64,000 nucleotides of DNA, taken from Pteria penguin. Lineage: Eukaryota; Mollusca; Bivalvia; Pterioida; Pteriidae. The translations under genes and the position numbers were made by a program. Under the pieces are notes generated by a model that was not told where the DNA came from, did not search any database, and saw only the letters and a list, made by a program, of their open reading frames with translations. Positions 56,753 to 64,000 of this stretch are shown piece after piece. The stretch spans positions 11,025,329 through 11,089,328 of the forward strand of contig CM068590.1 of NCBI GenBank assembly GCA_035048485.1, read 5' to 3'. Numbering within the stretch: position 1 is the stretch's first letter; each line of letters opens with the position of its first letter.

Positions 56753-57445
56753 ATTTATTCACTTTTTTATTTATTATTCAATAATTTATTATTTATTCAC
56801 TAATTTATAGTTCTGGAGCTTCTTTATTATATATATATTTTTTATTTTTTCTTCACTAATTAAATACACAGTTATGAAACAGTGATATTTACCAGGAATA
56901 TATGTACATACAATTTCATTTGGAAATACAAATGTACATATATATAAATCTCGGTAAGAAAAGCCGTTGTATTGTAATACGCCTCTGCTGGGTTTGTTTG
57001 GTTTTGAATAATGCATCAGTAAAATTAAATTTAGAGATTCGTTAAAATAATTTCACTTCAAAACACCGTACAAAAATGCAAGATATGTTTTATTTATTTT
57101 CTCTTCCCTTTTTTTCTAATTTACAACTCATCACATTTTATATCTAATAGGGCTTATAGAAGGGACCGTATAGAAGTACGCGAGGTCGCGATCGCACGGC
57201 CGGAGGGCATCGCAGCAGGTGTCAGTGTTTTTCAGAGTTTTTCAGTGGCGTCAGAGTTTTGCAGAGTTTTTCAGGGTCGTCAGTGTTTTTCAGAGTTTTT
57301 CAGGGTAGACTTCAGAGTTTTTCAGTGTTTATCAGGGCTGTCAGAGTTTTTCAGTGTTTTTCAGGCAGACTTCAGTGTTTTTCAGGGTGTTGCAGAGTTT
57401 TGCAGTGAAAAACGGGATTCTCAGGGGTTTTTGGACCCAGTAGTG

Positions 57446-57947
57446 CAGGGGCATTGCAAAGGCCAACGGGCATGCTATTAAATTCAAACAGACCTTTTAT
57501 GACACGCAGAAGCAGTTTTTTGTTTGTCTTTTGGGTCAATAGCTACTTGCGAATACCTGATTTCAGGTCTAAAATGTTAAAATATTTTGCTTTGCCTAAC
57601 TGTGCGATTATGTTATTTATTATTTGAAAAGGGTAGGATGTTCTTTTAGCTATCTGATATAGTTTCCGAAAATCTGTACACATTCCTGTGGTGTTGTCCT
57701 TTTTAGCAACTAAAACAATGAAGAAACTCCAAGGTGACAATGAGCGTGAGATTATTTTCGCATCTAACATGTCGTCAATCGCATTGTCAACTGTTTTCCT
57801 ATGATGTAAGGGAATTTTATATGGTCTAAGCTTTATTGGTTCACCTGTGTCAATTGTCAGCTTTACAGTTTCCGTGTGTCCTAACTTAGTATTTTTGACT
57901 GCGAATAAATCTTGATTGTTCATAACTATTTGTTGTATGATCTCCAA
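57446..57947 (-). pseudogene. Gypsy-like pol, reverse transcriptase N-terminal half
   Basis: Codes TVKLTIDTGEPIKLRPYKIP, then VDNAIDDMLDAKIISRSLSP, then DFRKLYQIAKRTSYPFQIIN, then YFNILDLKSGIRK. LDLKSG is the RT motif that includes the first catalytic Asp. After the stop at 57543 another frame continues with ASACHK and LCNAP up to the CAG target site, where the CACTA element interrupts it. At least two frameshifts (57545 and about 57490) predate or accompany loss of function. Confidence 0.88.
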
Positions 57948-57974
57948 ATGTCCAGGTTCTGTATCTAAATCTTT

Positions 57975-58210
57975 TAAGCCCTAAGATGTTTTATTTGACA
58001 AAACTTCGTTCGCGATTTTTGGTTTATCTGCAGTGGGCGTTTCTTTTTCAGATAGATTGAGGTTAGTAACTTTCCCTTGGATACAACCACGTTTTAGATA
58101 AATGGTTCTGTTTGTATGATTACTTAAAGCGATGTGTACTATTTTATTCGATTTTACTATTACATCACGAATCTCAAGTCCGGGGTCAGAGGACACATAT
58201 CATTTGGAGA
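57975..58210 (-). pseudogene. Gypsy-like pol, segment between protease and RT
   Basis: Codes DPGLEIRDVIVKSNKIVHIA, then NHTNRTIYLKRGCIQGKVTN. Its place and character (NxTNRxIYLKRGxxxG) fit the connecting region of gypsy pol. It ends in a stop at 57981. Confidence 0.7.
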
Positions 58211-58249
58211 CTGATTTCAACACATTTCATGTGATTCAGCGAAGTTTTT

Positions 58250-58790
58250 ATACGAGCCGGAACAATGTTCATTGTATTTGATTTCACTCTTACACCTTGC
58301 TGTAAACTCACAAGGGCTTTTATGTGACAATCTTCTTCAAGCGGTACGTAGGACCTTCCTATTTTTAAATAAAACAGGTCATAATAAAGTCTTACTCCAT
58401 GAGTTGTTAAAATCTTTGCCTAAAATTATATTTCTATTGATGTTTGCTATTACATAAAATGGTTGCTTTACAGTAGTTCCTCCTAATTTTATTTCTAATT
58501 CTACATAACTGTCTATTTATAATTTACCGCCATTTACATATTAGAGATTAATATACTTCTTCACAAATTTGGGGATCTATTTAAAGATTGATAAATTCGT
58601 CTATGTAACAAGGTAACTTCAGCGCCACTGTCAACTAATGCTCTAAATTTCTTTTTACCAATTATCAAAAGGGATGAATTTGAACTATCAGCTAAATATA
58701 TTTTGTAAGACGGACTATTTTCAAATTTTATCTTATTCTTTTTTATTTCTAACGTTTCGTTTAAAGCTCCCGACGACAGTCCTGAGTCAG
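58250..58790 (-). pseudogene. Gypsy-like aspartic protease
   Basis: On the minus strand ALVDSGAEVTLLH (58600-58640, with DSGA at 58621-58632) is the retropepsin active site, and FYVIANINRNIILGKDF (58410-58460) is the downstream ILGxDF element. The protease cuts the gag-pol polyprotein. The frame is broken between these motifs. A Penelope-type insert lies immediately upstream (58803-60795), cutting it from gag. Confidence 0.8.
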
Positions 58791-59315
58791 TTCAGCGTTT
58801 TTTTAAAAAGAAAAAAGAGGAGTTACTGGCTCAGTTATGTGGCAGAAGTCACCATAGAGCTATACAATACATGAATATAAATAATATACTAGAACATATA
58901 TCACATTACAAAAATATTTGATTGTAGTGCAATTACGATACCGACTTAGGACGGTCATTTAATTTGACAAAAGCCAAACAAATGGTGTGGTTAACCAGTT
59001 TACGGGCCCACCTTCCCACTCACCGTAACAGCAGAACAATCAAAGGACGTACATTTAAAAATTTATAAACAATCCTCCATGTAAAGAACAAGGGTCAACA
59101 GGTATCGCATATTGAGAGGTCATAAAAATATAAACACGTAAGGTATTGTAAAATACATAATGGTATAAAAATATATGCGACATCAACATGATAAACCGTG
59201 CTCTGCCAGTCTGAAAGCGAGCTAAGACCCTAGATCTGTAGGAATCCCGACTAACAGTCAGAGGGGACGAGGTTCAGGACCATGTCTCCTCTGAAAGAGG
59301 TTTGGACAAGGCCCG

Positions 59316-59792
59316 TCATATAGTCCCCACCGCCCTGTTAGTCAGCGTGCAACGTTCAAGTAAAAGTCTGCATAAGGCTGTAGAGGGGCCAAATACAAGA
59401 CCTATAGTCTTTTTGATGATCTCAATATCATATTGTCTATTTATAAGACGTTTGATTATTTTATTACATGATAAAATAACGTTATCGGAGCCTTTTACTT
59501 TCCTTAGTTTATATACGAGATCACCGTAAAAATAAGGATGGGAAATTCCATTGGATACATACTGTTGAAAAGAAATATTTCCAAATTTAGATAGAAGTTC
59601 TGAATAAGATCTGAAGAATTTGCCGAATGTTTTCCTTAACTTGTGATATCTGTAACCCTGAGTTAAAAGTTTAGTAGTAATTTGTAAATTTCGTTTATGA
59701 AAGTCCAAAACATCGGTGCAGCCTCTGACAAATCGAACTAATTGAGATATATAGATACCATATGATGGGAGTCGAGGAACATCGCCATCCAA
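59316..59792 (-). pseudogene. Penelope-type RT, C-terminal region
   Basis: Codes LDGDVPRLPSYGIYISQLVR-type sequence (it opens with DGDVPRLPSYGIYISQLVRF), then HKRNLQITTKLLTQGYRYHK, then KFGNISFQQYVSNGISHPYF, then YGDLVYKLRK. It ends RCTLTNRAVGTI and a stop. This C-terminal region (VPRxPSYGxYISQLxRF, QGYRYHKLRKTF, YGDLVYK) goes with the RT upstream. A frameshift near 59800-59905, where FLDLNI, YDKREDFGFPIVNFP are read in other frames, separates the two open parts. Confidence 0.82.
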
Positions 59793-59907
59793 GTAAGGGA
59801 AAATTTACAATAGGAAATCCAAAATCCTCACGTTTATCATAAATATTAGTATATATTAGGTGGTTGATAATTTTGATGTTTAAATCTAAGAAAGGTGTAG
59901 ATTTATC

Positions 59908-60741
59908 TCAAGTATTAGCTTTATTCAATGTGAGCTCTGGTGGATAAATTTCTGATATAAATTGTTCGAATTCAGGGTTGTCGATAACCAAAATATCATC
60001 CAGATATCTACAAGTATTATTGAATTTGTCAATGAGGTCAAAACGTTTTGATTTTTGAAGAGAAACCATAAAATCCCTCTCATAACAATAAAGAAATAAA
60101 TCTGCTATCAGAGGCACGCAGTTAGTACCCATAGGAATCCCAACTATTTGTTGATATATCTTGCCATCAAATTGCACAAAAATATTATTCATGAGATAAT
60201 CTAGTGCTTTACATAATTCCTTGCAAGTCCAGTATTTATATGAAGTATATTGTTTGTTGGAAAAAAATCCGGAGTTATTGGAAGTACATATGTACGTTTT
60301 AGATTCTCTGTGAAAACACCATTGTATAAGAGACAGCAACTTGCTTTTAATCAAATCATGAGGCAGAGATGTATAAAGTGTAGAAAAATCAAATGTAGAA
60401 ATTTGAGTCGCTTTGAAATTTAGCGAAAGAAGTTTGTCTATAACTTCATGAGAATTTTTAATCGACCAAAAGTAATTGATGTTACTATTATGAAATGCGA
60501 CATCACAATATTTGATAATATGATCTTTTATAGCAGTTAGAGCAGACGGAATATGCTTCGATAGTACCGTAGTAGAGCAGTGGCTAGAATTAGATATGAA
60601 ACGTGATTTATATGGACTTTTATGTAGTTTTGGGAGCCAATATATGGTTGGTAGATCAGATTTATCAGTTTTAATTTTGAAGTCGGACATGGTCATGAGG
60701 TGATCGTGCAAGGTGCTGTCTTTTGAGGTAGGGCTTTCCAC
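59908..60741 (-). pseudogene. Penelope-type reverse transcriptase, main part
   Basis: 277 residues open. Visible motifs in order: LPTIYWLPKLHKSPYKSRFI, then SNSSHCSTTV, ISTFDFSTLYTSLPHDLIKS (first catalytic Asp in FDFS), YQQIVGIPMGTNCVPLIADL, and CRYLDDILVIDN (catalytic YLDD). It copies RNA into DNA. I place it in the Penelope-like group from the PKLHK, FDFSTLYTSLP, IPMGTN and YLDD pattern; the exact clade is unsure and no GIY-YIG endonuclease is seen because the copy is 5' truncated. All RT motifs look intact, so it decayed recently and only downstream. Confidence 0.82.
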
Positions 60742-60795
60742 ATATGTATGAGTGGAGTTTAATTCGTTTTTAAGTACTTCAATATAATATAGTTT

Positions 60796-61440
60796 TCAAA
60801 CAACTATTGCTAATGTGACCTTTCTTTCCACAATAATAACAACGTATGTTTGCATGTTAAACACGCCAATGCTGGGGTTTTTGTCCTTCATTTCCCTTCT
60901 GTACATCATTAACTTGTTTTAAGCAACAGCTATTCGTAACATAGTTAGTATGTCTACAATTCGCGCATCGTTTTCGGGGCCTATAATGATCAACTTCCAT
61001 CGGCGTTTCGCCAGTTACATGAAGAAAATTATATGAACTATAAGAGGAGCTACCGGTCCTATGACTAAGGCGTTTCCAAAATGACAACTCGGTTATAGCG
61101 ACAGAGATAGCTCTCTGGAAGTTGTCGGGATTTTCTCGCATTACTTTAATGTAATGTAATCGTAAGCCAAACCGCCTATAAAGAAAATCACTAATTGCTT
61201 TTGGACTTCCACGGTATTCAAATGCTTGAAATATTTGAAATGCTTGGTCTGCAAGTTTTGACATTGTATGCGCGTATAGCGATACCTCTTCATCTTGTTT
61301 TTGCTTGACCCTCTGTAGTAGGGACAGCGCGTGCTGTCAATCCGTTTCGACCGGGAACCTTATTGCTAACTCTGCCTTAACTTGGTTCCAGTTGAATTTG
61401 GGGTGATCACGCAGTAACTTTAAGGCACTCCACGATGTCA
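60796..61440 (-). pseudogene. Gypsy-like gag, C-terminal part with zinc knuckles
   Basis: The minus strand reads LLRDHPKFNWNQVKAELAIR, a stop (near 61337), then LQRVKQKQDEEVSLYAHTMS, the retrotransposon gag fold. The open frame 60857-61264 follows. The C-terminal part has CANCRHTNYVTNSC (a damaged knuckle) and, in the next frame, CYYCGKKGHISNSC (60800-60850), a canonical C-x2-C-x4-H-x4-C knuckle that binds RNA. TPMEVDHYRPRK before it is basic. The Penelope insert follows directly. Confidence 0.82.
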
Positions 61441-61850
61441 TTGACATTATAATGTACTGAAAACCGTATAATAAAGTGAGTAAATATTATTTCTGCCAAA
61501 GTGGCAAAAATGCAAATTGTTTAACAAGTCTAATGAAATTGTTGAATGGTGTAAATTAACAAGAAATGGTCTAATTAAATTGAAATTCTGTTGATATTTT
61601 AAAATGTAAAAGTTAGGCCCAGCAGGAAGCATTTCAAATAGATGTAGAACTGTCTTTATGTGAAATTACACAATAAATGGATTTGAGGAAAAGGTTGCAC
61701 TACAGCATTTTTCCTGGCATGTTGATTGCTTCAGTTTTTCCCGCTTCTTGCAGTACACTGGGCCATAGTGACGTCACAATTACGTCATGTTATGGTTTGG
61801 TGAGTTTCTGCAACATTGTATAATTGTGTATTGCCTTAACACAGCTGCGC
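61441..61850. other. Insert or degenerate segment inside gag
   Basis: Between the recognisable gag ends the sequence is AT-rich, closed in all frames, and does not read as gag. It may be a small insertion. Possible ends are not clear; TGACGTCA lies near 61771. Confidence 0.4.
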
Positions 61851-62101
61851 ATCGTATACACGTTCAATAAAGTCGCTATCGGCATCGTTACTCGTTCTGT
61901 TAACAGGTTCTTTTGTCTCATCCTTCGTTTAAACCGTTCAATTTAACAAATTTTTCAATGTTTTTAATCCACTTATCAAATTGTTCTGGTTTAATTCCGT
62001 CGAAAGATGGGACCTCTAATTTTACCCCTTGTTTAGTTTAACCTATCAAGGTGCCTACTTAACCCTTGAAAAAGTAAAGGGACATCAATATTTTCAGCCA
62101 T
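61851..62101 (-). pseudogene. Gypsy-like gag, N-terminal part
   Basis: The ATG at 62099-62101 (minus) starts MAENIDVPLLFQGLSRHLDR. After a stop or frameshift at about 62038 it continues with KLEVPSFDGIKPEQFDKWIK, then NIEKFVKLNGLNE. The pattern VPxFDGxxxxxFxxWIxxIE is usual for gag N-terminal regions in this group. Upstream (62102-62180), on the minus strand, GGTCACCTACGGACCAGGAT looks like an untranslated leader near a primer-binding site. The 5' LTR is not seen because another repeat begins at 62186. Confidence 0.7.
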
Positions 62102-62185
62102 GACGATTTCAGAAAAGTAAAAAGCAGACTCGTCGAGTATGTTGGTTTTTATCCTGGTCCGTAGGTGACCTAATCAACAGCCGTG

Positions 62186-62640
62186 TAGGGTAGTACTTCG
62201 CGTTGTTTCTTAAGGTGTTGTGTATGCGACGAAATAGACAAGTCAACGAGATGTTTTTATCTTCAATGAAATCCTCAAGACAGCAAGGCAATGGTGGCGT
62301 CGTGTGCTATGAAGGGGGAGACTTGGCATCTACGATGATCGAAATCAAGTTCAAGTCTAAGTCTGAAATAATTGGATTTCCCGATGTACGTTTATACCCA
62401 GATTCCTCAAAAGTCAAATCTTACTATTATCACTGTCATACTCAACGAAGCTTACTTGTGCAACAAATGTTTATATATCAAGTCTAATCGACATATAATA
62501 CAACTAGTCTATCATAAAAGAGTCTATTGACCATGAGATGGTTAAGAGTTCACATCAAAGTTAATAGAGTCACTCGGTCACCCTGACCACTAAGGGTACA
62601 CAGCTTTTGCTAAATCAATGGGTGGATTCAGGGGTGATGT
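62186..62640 (+). repeat. 480-bp dispersed repeat, copy 2
   Basis: Same orientation and block order as 42755-43240. Differences include an insertion of about 10 bp near 62360. It replaces or cuts off the expected 5' LTR of the gypsy-like element. Confidence 0.75.
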
Positions 62641-62810
62641 TCCTTGAGTAAACAGGATCTATAGGTAGCTTAGTAACCCGCTATCTTACACACGTTAAAG
62701 ATCCATCACTGCATCGGGTGGATTCGTTGCAAAGGTTCAATTTTGTGTGTCCTGCATCAGTCACAAAAATACCGTGCGACGTTAAAGAATAAAAATCAAA
62801 ACCCTGACAA
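62641..62810. other. Unique sequence, no gene seen
   Basis: GGGTGGATTC-type motifs resemble nearby parts of the repeat at 43210-43320. No coding. Confidence 0.4.
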
Positions 62811-64000
62811 AACTCTTAAAACACTTAATTCTACCTGAAATAACACTGAAAAACTCCGACAGCCCTGATAAACACTGAAGTCTACTCTGAAAAACACTGA
62901 CGACCCCAAAAAATTCTGCAAATCTCTGAAAAATTTTGAGGCCACTCAAAAAACCTAATAACTACCGCGATGTACGCCGCCCGTTTGATTGCAGTCTCGC
63001 GTACTTCTATACGGTCCCTTCTACAGGCCCTACGAGCATGGATGTATATAAAATGTATTGAGATAATTAGTGGTGAACGATTCTCTAAAAATTAATTTTA
63101 CTGATGCATTACTCCTGTTCTGACTTAATTTGTAAAAAAAAAAGGGGGGGGCAGGCTTGCTGTAGTGGTTAAGCGCTTGGCTTGCGGCGCCGACAATCCG
63201 GGTTCGATTCCCAGATTGCGCCACTATGTTTAAGAGGATGGGTACCTCCTGCTTCCATGTCGCGATATAACTGGAAAATTATTGAAAGCGACGTAAAACA
63301 CAAATAAACCAACCAACCAACGTTTGTAAAAATCACTGTATGATAACATGAATTATTAAACTGAAACAGTTGACAAAATAAAAAAAAACCTGAAAATTCA
63401 CCGAAGAAACAAGAGACAGAGCGAGAGTGAAATGGGGGAGGACGGGACTCGAACAAATCAACCCCAGCAGAGGCAAACTACACCACATAGGCTTTTCTTA
63501 CCTAGATTTATACAAACATTTATATTTGGAGACTTTCCTAATTAAAATGTATGTACATATATTCCTGGTAAATATCACTGTTTCATAGCTGTGTATTAAA
63601 CTAGTGAAGGAGAAATAGGAAAAATGTAAATAAATAAATAAATCTATAAACAAATAAAGAGTAAAAGAACAGAAACACTATATATTGTAAATTTTCGGCC
63701 TCTCGATCTTTATCAAGCAATTTAAGAGATGACAATTACAAAGCTATATAAAATCCATGTTGACGTTTCCAAGATACATATGCTTCTAAACTAAAACGAT
63801 GACGTCATAAATTCATTGATAAGCGCGAAAGTACGGCATTAATATTGACTGATGCTAATGTTAAAATACATGTCGGAATCTCGTATCTAAACCTACACAG
63901 CGTGGAAAATTCTCATACTATATAAAAGTATATTGAAAAATTATATAAAATAAACCGAGATACTATATAAAATGGTAGATATACACTTAGAAAAATAAAT
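62811..64000. mobile_element. Second CACTA-family copy, left end truncated, runs past the window end
   Basis: Starts inside the CTGAAAAACAC minisatellite arm (62815-62960). It continues with the GC-rich part (CGCGTACTTCTATACGGTCC, 62998-63017), then TTTTACTGATGCATTACT and TATATTCCTGGTAAATATCA (63096-63560). These match the right half of the 53478-57445 element in reverse order. The CACTA tip is missing, since about 45 bp of the terminus are lost. A SINE is inserted at 63139-63322. The right border lies outside the window. Confidence 0.75.
63139..63322 (+). mobile_element. tRNA-derived SINE with (AACC)n tail, copy 2
   Basis: Same A box (TGTAGTGGTTAAGCGC), B box (GGTTCGATTCC), body and AACC tail as copy 1. 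Target duplication TTTGTAAAAA at 63129-63138 and 63323-63332. A G-run precedes it. It sits inside the second CACTA copy and is absent from the matching place in the first copy (near 57000), which dates it after the CACTA copies parted. Confidence 0.88.

Larger units (their letters stand above)
53478..57445. mobile_element. Non-autonomous CACTA (EnSpm/CMC) element, 3968 bp
   Basis: The ends are CACTACTGGGTCCAAAAACC and its reverse complement. They are followed by long inverted arms (53478-53815 and 57140-57445) that match through the TGAAAAACTCTG repeats and a GC-rich part (TGCGATGCCCTCCGGCCGTG, CGCGTACTTCTATACGGTCC). CACTA ends with a 3-bp target duplication (CAG) define the CACTA superfamily. 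The interior is AT-rich with microsatellites and duplicated blocks and shows no transposase, so it would need one from elsewhere. Arm similarity looks high, which points to a young insertion. Confidence 0.88.
53475..57448. other. CAG target-site duplication flanking the CACTA element
   Basis: CAG at 53475-53477 and CAG at 57446-57448. On the minus strand, removing one copy and the element rejoins the RT sequence at a conserved NAP-type position, which confirms the borders. Confidence 0.8.
58803..60795 (-). mobile_element. Penelope-type retroelement, 5' truncated, inserted in the gypsy element
   Basis: It holds the RT (59908-60741 plus its C-terminal frame 59316-59792) and the 3' tail (58803-59300), which is shared with the pieces at 16863, 33466 and 37755. 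The 5' end starts inside the RT N-terminal region (EVLKNELNSTHTY near 60780), so it is truncated. Its border is close to 60795, straight after a gag zinc knuckle, and its 3' end faces the protease. This places it inside the gypsy gag-pol junction. Confidence 0.8.

Overview
The window is AT-rich eukaryotic DNA, most likely from a mollusc and probably a bivalve. The evidence is many short introns with GT/AG borders, dense DNA-transposon and retrotransposon debris, tRNA-derived SINEs, dispersed repeats with CTCACCTGAGC / GCTCAGGTGAG ends, and coding remnants that I recognise as families expanded in molluscs and cnidarians. The lineage is inference. There is no prokaryotic gene organisation, no CRISPR array, no rRNA and no stand-alone tRNA.

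The main host gene is on the minus strand and runs from about 41.9 kb down to about 1.8 kb. It encodes an ankyrin-repeat protein. Its first visible coding exon (41781-41885) starts with ATG and has 35 codons ending in phase 0. It is followed by an array of exons, almost all exactly 99 bp (33 codons, phase 0 at both ends), each coding one complete ankyrin repeat: 40570-40668, 37483-37581, 33193-33291, 31354-31452, 30629-30727, 28949-29047, 27942-28040, 7955-8053 and 6160-6258. Two more exons at the low end (4415-4512 and 1842-1900) are decayed. Introns are also repeated, so the gene grew by duplicating exon-plus-intron units. The newest event is a nearly perfect 4.29 kb head-to-tail duplication (31534-35820 / 35824-40109) that adds one identical ankyrin exon.

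Between the ankyrin units, 8.1-26.9 kb is an island of foreign DNA. It holds a decayed, intron-containing plus-strand gene of an uncharacterised multi-copy invertebrate family (10.5-22.3 kb, with a cysteine-rich start, an RNase-H-like core and a C2H2 finger). That gene is split by a 4.0 kb inverted-repeat element (15290-19282). Also in the island are a minus-strand remnant of another family, a SINE, and many dispersed repeats carrying TGACCTTGA / TCAAGGTCA motifs.

From 42 to 50.4 kb there are microsatellites, a dispersed 480-bp repeat and a 4.9 kb inverted-repeat element (44864-49752) flanked by TA. That element contains a ~320-bp tandem array with paired TGACGTCA palindromes.

From 50.4 to 62.1 kb lies a minus-strand Ty3/gypsy-like retrotransposon (gag, protease, RT, RNase H, integrase, possible third ORF) broken by frameshifts. 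It carries two later insertions: a 5'-truncated Penelope-type retroelement between gag and protease (about 58803-60795), and a 3968-bp non-autonomous CACTA element (53478-57445) inside the RT domain, with CACTA ends and a CAG target duplication. A second, end-truncated copy of the CACTA element begins at about 62.8 kb, carries its own SINE, and runs out of the window.
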